Assembly: GCA_017469955.1 (NCBI GenBank)
Contig: JAFUFJ010000020.1
Coordinates: 62,001 to 126,000, forward strand
Length of the DNA: 64,000 nt
Direction of reading: 5' to 3'
Source of the DNA: Prevotella sp.
GTDB taxonomy: Bacteria > Bacteroidota > Bacteroidia > Bacteroidales > Bacteroidaceae
Below are positions 53,861 through 62,716 of this stretch, in pieces. How positions within the stretch are numbered: the first letter of the stretch is position 1; the number at the start of each line of letters is the position of its first letter. A model generated the notes under the pieces. That model saw only the letters and a program-made list of their open reading frames with translations, searched no databases and was not told the origin of the DNA. A program made the position numbers and the translations under genes.

Positions 53861-54848
53861 CTGCGGAAAAATAGCCATCATCGGCGGAGGTTCTTGGGCA
53901 ACTGCCATAGCCAAGATAGTGGTGAGCCACACTCATCACATCGGTTGGTATATGAGACGTGACGATCGCATAGAAGACTTCCGCCGAATGAAGCACAATC
54001 CGGCCTACCTTACGAGCGTACATTTCAATGTCAACGAGATATATTTCTCGAGCGACATCAACAAGATCGTGCAGGCCTATGACACATTAGTCTTCGTCAC
54101 ACCGTCGCCATATCTGAAAAGTCACCTGAAGAAACTCAAGACACGACTGCGCGACAAGTTCATCGTCACAGCCATCAAAGGCATCGTTCCCGACGAAAAC
54201 CTCTCGTGTTCAGAGTACTTTCACCAAGTATACGACGTGCCTTTCGACAATCTGGCCGTCATCGGAGGCCCCTCTCATGCCGAAGAAGTGGCCCTCGAGC
54301 GCCTCTCATACCTCACCGTTGGCTGCACAGACATGGACAAAGCCCGCGCCTTTGCTGACGTTCTTGCCTCTGAATACATCAAGACCAAGACGTCAAGCGA
54401 CGTACTTGGCATCGAGTACTCGTCGGTTCTGAAGAATGTCTATGCCATTGCTGCCGGTATATGCTCAGGACTCAAATACGGAGACAACTTCCAAGCCGTG
54501 CTCATGTCTAACGCAGTACAGGAAATGGCACGCTTCATGCAAGCCGTACATCCCATCGATCGCAACGAGTATGACTCCGTCTATCTGGGAGATCTCTTGG
54601 TAACAGGCTATTCAAACTTCTCCCGAAACCGGACCTTTGGCACAATGATTGGCAAAGGATACTCCGTCAAATCGGCACAAATCGAAATGGAAATGATTGC
54701 CGAAGGATACTTCGGTACCAAATGTATGAAGGAAATCAACCGGCACATGCACGTCAACATGCCCATTCTCGATGCCGTATACAATATTCTATACGAACGC
54801 ATCTCGCCGAAAATCGAAATCAAACTCCTCACCGACTCATTCCGCTGA
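53853..54848 (+). CDS. gpsA: NAD(P)-dependent glycerol-3-phosphate dehydrogenase
   Basis: A 331-aa enzyme that makes sn-glycerol 3-phosphate for phospholipids. Features: Rossmann IIGGGSWATAIAKI near residue 8, the VTAIKGIVPDENL segment near residue 110, VIGGPSHAEEVA near residue 135, and catalytic Lys in SSVLKNVYAIAAGI near residue 193. It is coupled to lysS through an 8-bp overlap, an order shared by many Bacteroidales. Confidence 0.95.
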   Translation: MSNCGKIAIIGGGSWATAIAKIVVSHTHHIGWYMRRDDRIEDFRRMKHNPAYLTSVHFNVNEIYFSSDINKIVQAYDTLVFVTPSPYLKSHLKKLKTRLRDKFIVTAIKGIVPDENLSCSEYFHQVYDVPFDNLAVIGGPSHAEEVALERLSYLTVGCTDMDKARAFADVLASEYIKTKTSSDVLGIEYSSVLKNVYAIAAGICSGLKYGDNFQAVLMSNAVQEMARFMQAVHPIDRNEYDSVYLGDLLVTGYSNFSRNRTFGTMIGKGYSVKSAQIEMEMIAEGYFGTKCMKEINRHMHVNMPILDAVYNILYERISPKIEIKLLTDSFR

Positions 54849-54937
54849 GAAAAAGACATCTTAGCAAACACACATGAAACTCACAAACTATTCAATCTAA
54901 GCAAGCATAAAGTACAACCACATAAAACCTTTCTATC

Positions 54938-57900
54938 ATGAAAAAAATAATCTTTTCAGCTGTTGTTTCGGCGATGTTTGCCACGCCAATCCTGGCACAG
55001 CCCGCACACATCAGCAACCAACCCGAAAGAGTTGTCTCACAAGTGGACTTCTCACAAGTAAAGATCAACGACACCTTTTGGTCGCCGCGTCTCGACCGTC
55101 ACGCATCAGCAACACTGCCAGTGTGCATCGATCAGATTGAGAACCAAACGGGACGCATGCGTAATTTCATCAATGCGGCGAACAAAACCGGCCAACATTC
55201 AGGGATATTCTTTGACGATTCTGACGTATACAAAGCGATGGAAGGCATGGCGTATAGTCTGATAAACCATCCTGATGCAGCCCTCGAGTCCAAGTTAGAC
55301 CAATGGGTTGCCAACATCGCTGCTGCCCAACAAGAGGATGGATACATCAACACCTACTTCACTTTGACCACGGAAGAGCGGTGGAAAGACATGGACAAAC
55401 ACGAAATGTACTGTGCCGGACACCTCATAGAGGCAGGAGTTGCCTACTTGAAGGCTACGGGAAAACGCACACTTCTCGACGTCGGGCAGCGCATGGCCGA
55501 CCACATGATGACCCTGTTCGGTCCTGAAAAACGCCATTGGGTGGCAGGACACGAGGAAATAGAGCTGGCACTTGTGAAGCTATATGAGGTCACTGGCGAG
55601 CAAAAATACATTGACTTCGCCTACTGGTTGCTTGAAGAACGCGGTCATGGATATGGCACTAACGGCAAGAACAACAACTGGAACAAGACGTATTACCAGG
55701 ATCTTGTACCAGTGAAAGACCTGAGAAAAATCGGAGGACACGCCGTCAGGGCGATGTATTTGTTCTGTGGTATGGCCGACGTTGCATCCTATCGTGACGA
55801 TACAGACTACATGACTGCCCTCGATGCCCTATGGCATAACACCGTAGACCGTAACATGTATATCACAGGAGGCATCGGATCGTCGGCCTCAAATGAAGGA
55901 TTTACCTACGACTATGACCTGCCAAATGCTTCAGCTTACTGTGAAACTTGCGCCTCGGTGGGTATGGTTTTATGGAATCATCGCATGAATCTCTTGACGG
56001 GAAACGGCAAGTATGTCGACGTGATGGAGCGGTCAATGTACAATGGATTGCTGGCAGGTATCAACTTGAATGGCGACCGTTTCTTCTATGTTAACCCGCT
56101 TGAGTCGGCCGGGAACCATCACCGTCAGGCCTGGTTTGGTACGGCTTGCTGTCCAAGTAACGTATCCCGCTTCCTGCCATCCATAGGCAGTTACATCTAC
56201 GCTACTAACGATGATGCCCTTTGGGTGAACCTATACATCGGCAATGAGGCTACCTTTAAACTCGGCAATGAGACGGTCAATGTGACAATGGAGACCCAAT
56301 ATCCATGGGAAGGGCTTGTCAACATCACGCTCGACAAGGCTGCATCAAAGCAGGTTCGCCTTCGTATTCCCGACTGGTGCAGGAGCTATTCGGTCAAGCT
56401 TGACGGCAATACTGTCGAGACTTCCTTGGAAAACGGCTATGCAATTGTAAATACTGCCGACAAGAACGGAAAGGTTTCCATCGAACTTTCCTTGGACATG
56501 CCGATAGAAACCGTTGAAGCCGACCCTCACGTCATTGAGGATCTTGGCTGTAGAGCCATACAACGCGGGCCGTTAGTCTATTGTGCTGAGGGCGTCGACA
56601 ACCGCCAAGCTATCTTCGATGCGTTCAGAATCACCCCCGAAACTACCTTCTCTGAAGAGCAGTCAAGCATCTTGGGAGGCATACGTCTCATAACAGCCAA
56701 GACCCAAAACCTAAGCTTGAAGCTCATTCCATACTATGCATGGGACAACCGGACGGCAGGAAAGATGCTCGTATGGCTGAAGAACGAGGACTATGACGAC
56801 TATCATAAAGAGGTGGCTTTGGCACCGTCGTTTGTCACTCGCGACTGGGGTTACCAGTACGGAAATATCGTTCCTATCGATATGAGGAATGATGGAAAGA
56901 AGGAATTGCTTATCGGTGCATGGTTCAAGTATGGCTCTGAAACTCCAAGATACAGCCTAATCCTCGAACCAAACGGCGATGGAACGTGGAAAGAGACCAC
57001 TTCTCCCTTCAACATTGCCGACCGTCCTTCGTTCTCTCCCTGCGACATCAACGGCGACGGCATTCTGGATCTCATCATGTTTGAGCAGACCGGCAATTCG
57101 TCAGACGGCATATACCTGGGCAAAGGCGACGGCACTTTCACCCGCTTGCGCTATCGTTTCGTCGATGCAAGGGAGGGATTGCCCGAAAACTATACGGCAC
57201 CTATCACCAACATTGTCAACATCATGTCGGCTGACGTGGCCGACTTCAACAACGACGGTCTGATGGATATCGTCGGCATAGGCCATGAATCGTCGCCGAC
57301 AGTGGTGCTTCTTAACCAGGGAATCAGCGGCAATTTCATCAACCTGAAGCCTATCTACTTCGACAGCGGCATCACTAATCCCGAGCTTGACATAGCTGAC
57401 GGCAAGCCATATGCCAGCCGTAACTTCACGTGCGGTATGGTTTATGCCCAAGATTTCAACAATGACGGCTATGCAGACATCCTCATTTCGTCCAACAACT
57501 GGAACCGCCAGAACTATGATGCCGACTGGGAACGCTACACGGAGGTATACCTCAACAACGGCAAGGGTACGGGGTTTGAACGGACATACTTTGCCCGGTC
57601 GCTCGGACAGGAGAACGACGAGCTGCAGAACCCGTCGGTCTCTGACGGAGGAGTGGCCATTGCCGACTTCAACGGAGACGGCTATCTCGACATCTTCCTG
57701 CAGGGAGCAGGCGGATACTACACCTACTACTACGACCATTCCTTTGTCGTCATCAACGACGGCACGGGCCATTTTGCCCCGCTTCCGCCTGAAGAGTTCG
57801 ACAGACTCGACATCCGTAATTACAACAGTGTTTCGGGTGGTGCCCAAGCTTACGACTGGAACGGCGACGGACTCATCGATATAATATACTCTGGTATCTG

Positions 57901-58606
57901 CCATTCGCTCAACTCGCAGGCTGGATTTATCTGGCTAAACAATACCGGAGGTGCAGGACAAACCTTTAAGCGTGCCATCCGCTGGGCTGGCGGAGAAGAG
58001 TCGGCTTCATGCCTTGTCGACTGGAACGGCGACGGACTTAAGGACCTGGTCAACACGGGTCACACCGATGATGCCACCTTCCTTTCGGGCAACAACACGG
58101 GAAGAACCATGCGCGTCACTTTCTCAGAAGAGCGTGAAACCCCACAACCCAACAAGCCTCTCAGCATCAATGCCACCGTCGAGGGCAACCAAGTCACGCT
58201 TGAATGGACACCTGCCGACGGCGCACCGAAGAGCACTACCTATGAGCTTTACATCAAGAACGAGGAAGGCATGCTGCTCGGAAGCCCGAGAGCCTATGTC
58301 GACGGCGAGATGGAGGGTCTGAGAAAATGTGAAGAATACGGAAAACTCGGATGCGTAACTGCCATCACTTACACCCTTCCCGACGGCAGTTATGAGTGGG
58401 GAGTGCAGGCTGTTGACGGTCGCAGGGTTGGTTCAAAATTCGCTAAAGGCACGTTTGCCGTCGGAAGTTCCGGCATCAGCGAGCAGCCCGTCGGGCAGCC
58501 TTCCCAGGAGCAAGCCTACTATATGACCGACGGACGGAAGCTCAATCATCGGCCCGACCGCAAGGGAATATACCTGCATCAGGGCCGGAAGGTCGTCATA
58601 GAGTAA
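54938..58606 (+). CDS. GH127 beta-L-arabinofuranosidase-like domain fused to FG-GAP repeats
   Basis: A 1222-aa exported protein. The signal peptide ends ILAQ near residue 21. Residues about 35-620 match GH127 (DUF1680): the (alpha/alpha)6 domain holds YCETCA near residue 333 (Glu and Cys) and ACCPSN near residue 403 (the Cys-Cys pair), the zinc/thiolate site known from Bifidobacterium HypBA1. Residues about 650-1040 hold FG-GAP/VCBS-type repeats with calcium loops (DINGDGILDL, DFNNDGLMDI, DFNNDGYADI, DFNGDGYLDI, DWNGDGLIDI, DWNGDGLKDL). An Fn3-like domain follows, then a KGIYLHQGRKVVIE tail. Fusion of these two parts in one chain is unusual. Confidence 0.9.
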   Translation: MKKIIFSAVVSAMFATPILAQPAHISNQPERVVSQVDFSQVKINDTFWSPRLDRHASATLPVCIDQIENQTGRMRNFINAANKTGQHSGIFFDDSDVYKAMEGMAYSLINHPDAALESKLDQWVANIAAAQQEDGYINTYFTLTTEERWKDMDKHEMYCAGHLIEAGVAYLKATGKRTLLDVGQRMADHMMTLFGPEKRHWVAGHEEIELALVKLYEVTGEQKYIDFAYWLLEERGHGYGTNGKNNNWNKTYYQDLVPVKDLRKIGGHAVRAMYLFCGMADVASYRDDTDYMTALDALWHNTVDRNMYITGGIGSSASNEGFTYDYDLPNASAYCETCASVGMVLWNHRMNLLTGNGKYVDVMERSMYNGLLAGINLNGDRFFYVNPLESAGNHHRQAWFGTACCPSNVSRFLPSIGSYIYATNDDALWVNLYIGNEATFKLGNETVNVTMETQYPWEGLVNITLDKAASKQVRLRIPDWCRSYSVKLDGNTVETSLENGYAIVNTADKNGKVSIELSLDMPIETVEADPHVIEDLGCRAIQRGPLVYCAEGVDNRQAIFDAFRITPETTFSEEQSSILGGIRLITAKTQNLSLKLIPYYAWDNRTAGKMLVWLKNEDYDDYHKEVALAPSFVTRDWGYQYGNIVPIDMRNDGKKELLIGAWFKYGSETPRYSLILEPNGDGTWKETTSPFNIADRPSFSPCDINGDGILDLIMFEQTGNSSDGIYLGKGDGTFTRLRYRFVDAREGLPENYTAPITNIVNIMSADVADFNNDGLMDIVGIGHESSPTVVLLNQGISGNFINLKPIYFDSGITNPELDIADGKPYASRNFTCGMVYAQDFNNDGYADILISSNNWNRQNYDADWERYTEVYLNNGKGTGFERTYFARSLGQENDELQNPSVSDGGVAIADFNGDGYLDIFLQGAGGYYTYYYDHSFVVINDGTGHFAPLPPEEFDRLDIRNYNSVSGGAQAYDWNGDGLIDIIYSGICHSLNSQAGFIWLNNTGGAGQTFKRAIRWAGGEESASCLVDWNGDGLKDLVNTGHTDDATFLSGNNTGRTMRVTFSEERETPQPNKPLSINATVEGNQVTLEWTPADGAPKSTTYELYIKNEEGMLLGSPRAYVDGEMEGLRKCEEYGKLGCVTAITYTLPDGSYEWGVQAVDGRRVGSKFAKGTFAVGSSGISEQPVGQPSQEQAYYMTDGRKLNHRPDRKGIYLHQGRKVVIE

Positions 58607-58662
58607 AGCCTTTTCGGCACGAGCAGCCCTCCTTGCGAGGCTGATTAGGAAGGCATTAGCGG

Positions 58663-58772
58663 GAGAAAGCTATCCATTCTCATCCGTACATCATAGATGT
58701 ATGAAGCATACCAGCAAGATGTATGGAGTGTACATCTATGATGTACGGATGAGAATGGACAGTTTTTTTGTG
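58663..58772. repeat. 22-bp module array, hybrid A-B-B-B-A with perfect 28-bp arms
   Basis: An A module begins at 58663 (GAGAAAGCTATCC), B modules at 58685, 58707 and 58729, and an A-like module at 58751 (GAGAATGG), all 22 bp apart. Bases 58674-58701 and 58731-58758 are perfect reverse complements. It lies between convergent genes. Confidence 0.92.
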
Positions 58773-58816
58773 GTCTATACATCACGTTCCCAGCATGAAC
58801 GCTGCCCTCTCAGCTC

Positions 58817-59311
58817 CTAAAGCGAAAGCCTCAGCGCGATCCAGGCGCAGGCTTCAGCGTCGGCAAGGGCATGATGATGGTTCGCAAGGCTATAGCCGCA
58901 GGCCTCGGCCACAGTGTGCAGCTGATGATTAGGCAGATGCTTCATCTGACGACGCGAGGCCACACAGGTGCAGAAGAAGTCATAGTCAGGGTAATCCATC
59001 TGGTAGCAGCAGAACACAGCCCTCAGACATCGCTCGTCGAAAGCCTTGTTGTGAGCCACCAAAGGCAGGCCCGCAACCAGCGGTTCCACCTGTTTCCACA
59101 CCTGCGGAAACACCGGAGCTCCGTCGGTATCGGCCCGAGTCAGCCCGTGCACGCGCGTGTTCCAATAAGAATAATAGTTGGGTTCAGGCTGAATGAGCGA
59201 ATAGAAACGGTCGGCCACCGCGCCGTTTCTCACCACGACCACTCCCACCGAACACACGCTTGAAGGCTCGCTGTTGGCCGTTTCAAAATCAATTGCTGCA
59301 AAGTCATGCAT
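58817..59311 (-). CDS. DnaQ-like 3'-5' exonuclease
   Basis: About 164 aa, one exonuclease domain of the DEDDh kind. ExoI motif FAAIDFETANSEP near residue 3 (Asp and Glu), ExoII LVAHNKAFDERCL near residue 92 (Asp), ExoIII HHHALADAEACA near residue 145 (His and Asp). It may be a stand-alone proofreading or RNase T-like enzyme. I set the ATG at 59311 because it precedes the catalytic motif directly and a promoter lies at 59349-59380; an earlier in-frame start would place this promoter in the gene. Confidence 0.88.
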   Translation of the reverse strand: MHDFAAIDFETANSEPSSVCSVGVVVVRNGAVADRFYSLIQPEPNYYSYWNTRVHGLTRADTDGAPVFPQVWKQVEPLVAGLPLVAHNKAFDERCLRAVFCCYQMDYPDYDFFCTCVASRRQMKHLPNHQLHTVAEACGYSLANHHHALADAEACAWIALRLSL

Positions 59312-59348
59312 GGCTGCTGTGCTGCATCCCATTGTCGGATGATCCGCA

Positions 59349-59380
59349 CAAAGGTAGCAACAAATCGGCTTTCCCGGCAA
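59349..59380 (-). promoter_or_regulatory. Promoter of the exonuclease gene
   Basis: On the minus strand TACCTTTG at 59356-59349, with TTG at 59380-59378 about 21 bp upstream. It gives a leader of about 30 nt for the ATG at 59311. Confidence 0.5.
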
Positions 59381-59487
59381 CTTTTCTGTATTAATCATTA
59401 TTAAATCATCAGCAAGTTTGATGGTTTTCTGCCCGATAAGTTGTAATTTTGCACTCTTAAACGACTTATACACATATCAATATCACA

Positions 59488-60837
59488 ATGAAGAATATCA
59501 CACTTGACATCACAAAGGCTGCGTGTTTTCTGGGAGAAGGCGCAGTAAAGGCTTACGAGCCGAAGGTAAAAGAGGCACAGCAGGCCCTGGAGGCAGGCAC
59601 CTGTCCCGGTAATGACTTCTTAGGCTGGCTGCACTTGCCCACGAGCATCACGCCCGAATTTATCGAAGAAGTACAAGCTGTGGCCGACATCCTGCGCGAA
59701 AAGTGCGAGGTCGTGGTCGTTGCAGGCATCGGAGGCAGCTATCTTGGAGCACGTGCCGTCATCGAAGCACTCGGTAATTCTTTCGCTTGGCTCATAGAGA
59801 ACAAGGACAACCCCACCATCCTTTTCGCCGGCAACAACATCGGTGAAGACTATCTTTTCGAACTCACCGAATACTTGAAAGGCAAGAAATTCGGCGTCAT
59901 CAACATCTCAAAATCAGGAACAACCACCGAGACAGCCCTCACATTCCGCCTGCTCAAGAAGCAGTGTGAAGCCCAGCGAGGCAAAGAAGAGGCCAAAGAC
60001 GTCATCGTAGCCATTACCGACGCCGTGAAGGGAGCAGCCCGTGTATGCGCAACAAAGGAAGGATACAAGACCTTTGTCATCCCCGACAACGTCGGCGGAC
60101 GATTCTCTGTTCTCACACCAGTAGGCCTCTTGCCCATCGCCATCGCAGGCTTTGACATCAAGGCCCTTGTCGAAGGTGCACAAGACATGGAACGGGCAAC
60201 CGCCCCAACCGTACCCTTCGAAGAGAACATCGCAGCCCAGTATGCTGCCATACGCAATGCCCTCTACAACGAAGGAGGCAAGAAAATCGAGATCATGGTG
60301 AACTATCAACCCAAACTTCACTTCATTGCCGAGTGGTGGAAGCAGCTCTATGGCGAAAGCGAAGGCAAGGACAACCTGGGAATATTCCCCGCATCATGCG
60401 ACTTCACCACCGACCTTCACTCCATGGGACAATGGATACAAGAGGGTGAGCGCTCGATCTTCGAGACCGTCATCAGCATCGAAAATACCAACCATCGCGT
60501 AGACTTCCCCTTTGATAACGAAAACCTTGACGGTCTGAACTTCCTCGCAGGCAAGCGAGTTGACGAAGTAAACAAGATGGCAGAACTCGGTACTCGTCTG
60601 GCACATGTCGATGGCGGCGTGCCCAATATCCGCATCTCTGTGCCCGAGCTCAACGAGTATTATGTCGGCCAGTTGCTCTACTTCTTCGAGATAGGTTGCG
60701 GCATTAGCGGCAATGTTCTTGGCGTAAATCCGTTTAATCAGCCGGGAGTTGAAGCCTACAAAAAGAACATGTTTGCCCTGCTTAACAAACCTGGCTACGA
60801 AGCAGAGAGCAAGGCTATACAGGAAAGACTTAAGTAA
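59488..60837 (+). CDS. pgi: Glucose-6-phosphate isomerase
   Basis: A 449-aa enzyme of glycolysis and gluconeogenesis. Motifs: [16 protein letters not shown] near residue 80, [17 protein letters not shown] near residue 140, [19 protein letters not shown] near residue 196 (PGI signature), and [17 protein letters not shown] near residue 313. It is about 100 residues shorter than E. coli Pgi, like the short bacterial forms. A -7 box TAATTTTG lies at 59444-59451. The HAD gene follows immediately, its ATG touching the pgi stop. Confidence 0.96.
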   Translation: MKNITLDITKAACFLGEGAVKAYEPKVKEAQQALEAGTCPGNDFLGWLHLPTSITPEFIEEVQAVADILREKCEVVVVAGIGGSYLGARAVIEALGNSFAWLIENKDNPTILFAGNNIGEDYLFELTEYLKGKKFGVINISKSGTTTETALTFRLLKKQCEAQRGKEEAKDVIVAITDAVKGAARVCATKEGYKTFVIPDNVGGRFSVLTPVGLLPIAIAGFDIKALVEGAQDMERATAPTVPFEENIAAQYAAIRNALYNEGGKKIEIMVNYQPKLHFIAEWWKQLYGESEGKDNLGIFPASCDFTTDLHSMGQWIQEGERSIFETVISIENTNHRVDFPFDNENLDGLNFLAGKRVDEVNKMAELGTRLAHVDGGVPNIRISVPELNEYYVGQLLYFFEIGCGISGNVLGVNPFNQPGVEAYKKNMFALLNKPGYEAESKAIQERLK

Positions 60838-61542
60838 ATGAAAGCATTTCGATGCGTACTCTTTGACATGGACGGCGTGCTTTACGACAGCATGCCTCTC
60901 CATGCCAAGGCTTGGGTCGAAGCAATGCAGACATTCGGCATCAGCATGACCGAGCACGAGGCATACATGACCGAAGGACAACGGGGCATCGACACCATCA
61001 GGCAGATGGTCTTCGAGCAGCAGCACCGAACCATCTCAGAAGCTGAAGCCCAAGCCATGTACGACGAGAAGGCACGCCTTTTCCACCTGAACCCTAAGGC
61101 TCCTGTCTTTAAAGGAGTGACCGCTCTGATGGAGAAAATCAAGGCCGACGGTCTGGAAATAGGCATTGTCACGGGCAGCGGGCAGCGCCCTCTCATCAAG
61201 AGACTGCTCGATGATTTCGGAACATACGTAGAAGCGTCGCACATCGTGACGGCCTATGACGTCGTCCATGGAAAGCCTTCTGCCGAACCTTACTTGACGG
61301 GTCTGCAGAAATGCAGTGGCCCTTCTGAGGAAGAAAGGCTACGGCCGTGGGAGGGAATTGTGGTCGAAAACGCTCCAATGGGTGTGCGTGCCGGAGTTGC
61401 TGCGGGCTGTTTCACGATTGCAGTCAATAGCGGTCCGCTGCCCGATGAGGTGCTTCTTGCCGAACATCCCGACCTGCTGCTCCACAGCATCGACGAACTT
61501 CAGCGCGGCTGGGACGGCATTTCAAGACAACAACCACATTAA
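60838..61542 (+). CDS. HAD-family hydrolase, beta-phosphoglucomutase-like
   Basis: A 234-aa haloacid-dehalogenase-like phosphatase. Nucleophile motif FDMDGVLYDSMPLHAKAW near residue 9, the cap, then IVTGSGQRPLIKRLL near residue 108 and GIVVENAPMGVRAGVAAG near residue 178. This arrangement fits beta-phosphoglucomutase and related phosphatases (subfamily IA). The zero-base spacing after pgi suggests an operon for hexose phosphate metabolism; the substrate is not proven. Confidence 0.88.
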   Translation: MKAFRCVLFDMDGVLYDSMPLHAKAWVEAMQTFGISMTEHEAYMTEGQRGIDTIRQMVFEQQHRTISEAEAQAMYDEKARLFHLNPKAPVFKGVTALMEKIKADGLEIGIVTGSGQRPLIKRLLDDFGTYVEASHIVTAYDVVHGKPSAEPYLTGLQKCSGPSEEERLRPWEGIVVENAPMGVRAGVAAGCFTIAVNSGPLPDEVLLAEHPDLLLHSIDELQRGWDGISRQQPH

Positions 61543-61554
61543 AACCTGACGCAT

Positions 61555-62049
61555 ATGAAAAAGAAAACACTGGGACTTATGAGCCTCATTGCCCTGTTAA
61601 GCTGCGCACTCTCGGGCTGTTTACGCGACGATAGTGCCAACGACGGCAAGGAACCCGTCAGTGCCTACATCAACTTCAGGCTGAACTTGGGCGAAGATCT
61701 GCTCAACTTCTACGACGTCACAGGCCAGAATTCCGACCTGATGAGCTACAAGATGCGATACACTGCCACGGAGACTGAATGGACCTATACCGAAGAAAGC
61801 GACCAGAGCAAGCGCATGCCCGAGGTGGTTTTCAACGCCACTGCCCGCAGAAAAGACAATTACACCATTGATCCGCAGAAGGAAATTTTCGACTTTACCT
61901 TCTCCTATCACATCAGTTGGAAGGGCGAACTCTCGTCGAAGGTCGTCAACAACGGTGGAGGTCTGAAGGTGTCAAAGGCCGATATCGAGCAATATCTGGC
62001 CGACAACCCAGAGATAAAGCTCTTCGATTACTCCTACAAATCAAACTGA
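61555..62049 (+). CDS. Putative lipoprotein of unknown function
   Basis: A 164-aa protein. The N-terminus has a lipobox (SCALSGC, Cys near residue 22) and the mature part is beta-rich, starting with YINFRLNLGEDLLNFYDVTG. Similar hypothetical lipoproteins of about 160 aa are common in Bacteroidales. It lies 12 bp after the HAD gene and 7 bp before the next gene, so it may share the pgi transcript. No functional motif was found. Confidence 0.75.
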   Translation: MKKKTLGLMSLIALLSCALSGCLRDDSANDGKEPVSAYINFRLNLGEDLLNFYDVTGQNSDLMSYKMRYTATETEWTYTEESDQSKRMPEVVFNATARRKDNYTIDPQKEIFDFTFSYHISWKGELSSKVVNNGGGLKVSKADIEQYLADNPEIKLFDYSYKSN

Positions 62050-62056
62050 TCTGCGC

Positions 62057-62323
62057 ATGACACAAGAGAAACTCTGGCAGGACAACTACAATGCCTACAT
62101 GAACTACATGAAGAGGTATCGCCAGCGCCCTTCGAAATATGACCCGAAACTGGCAAAGATGGTGAACTGGATGAAGTACAACAAGAAGCTGCTTGCTGCC
62201 GGAAGAATGTCAGCCGAACGTGCCGTTCAGTTCCGTTACCTGCTGGAAGTGGCCGAGAAATACCGCATGGTCAACCAGCACAGCTATGTCCACACCACCG
62301 AAGAGCAGTGGCTCATGCTGTAG
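62057..62323 (+). CDS. Small helicase-associated-domain-like protein
   Basis: An 88-aa basic, aromatic-rich helical protein. The spacing of Trp and Tyr (LWQDNYNAYMNYMKRY, then LAKMVNWMKYNKKLLAAG) resembles the helicase-associated (HA) domain that binds nucleic acids in some plasmid and phage helicases. Here it stands alone and is not attached to a helicase. Function unknown; assignment from sequence pattern only. Confidence 0.6.
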   Translation: MTQEKLWQDNYNAYMNYMKRYRQRPSKYDPKLAKMVNWMKYNKKLLAAGRMSAERAVQFRYLLEVAEKYRMVNQHSYVHTTEEQWLML

Positions 62324-62409
62324 AACAGCCACCCTTCTGCCGTAGAAATGCTTGCCAGATTGACGTTTCTGCCTGTTTTTCTAACGCACATTCCCAAGTC
62401 TTCATCGAA

Positions 62410-62470
62410 CAATAGATGATGTTTTGCCGGGTAAAAGATCATCTGTTGCCCGGCAAAATATGATCTATTG
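62410..62470. repeat. 22-bp module array, family C (three units)
   Basis: Modules begin at 62410, 62432 and 62454: CAATAGATGATGTTTTG, TAAAAGATCATCTGTTG and CAAAATATGATCTATTG. The end units are reverse complements with two mismatches. The 393-bp gap around it (62324-62716) shows nothing else. Confidence 0.85.
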
Positions 62471-62716
62471 CTTGCTGAACCGACAGACTTCAAGTCGACA
62501 TCGACGGCGTATGCGCGCGAAAAAGGATGGGAAACTTCCGATGAAAAGTGCCTCCGGCCAGCCTGATGGTCGATGCTTCCTTGCCACGGCAAGCAGCAAA
62601 CGAAGGCGAGAACGAGGTGTTAAATAAACATAAATCTCAGCCGTCAACTGTCTCAAACCGCCATTTCATGCGTATTATATATAGATGTACCTGGAATAAT
62701 AACCGTTGACTACTAT

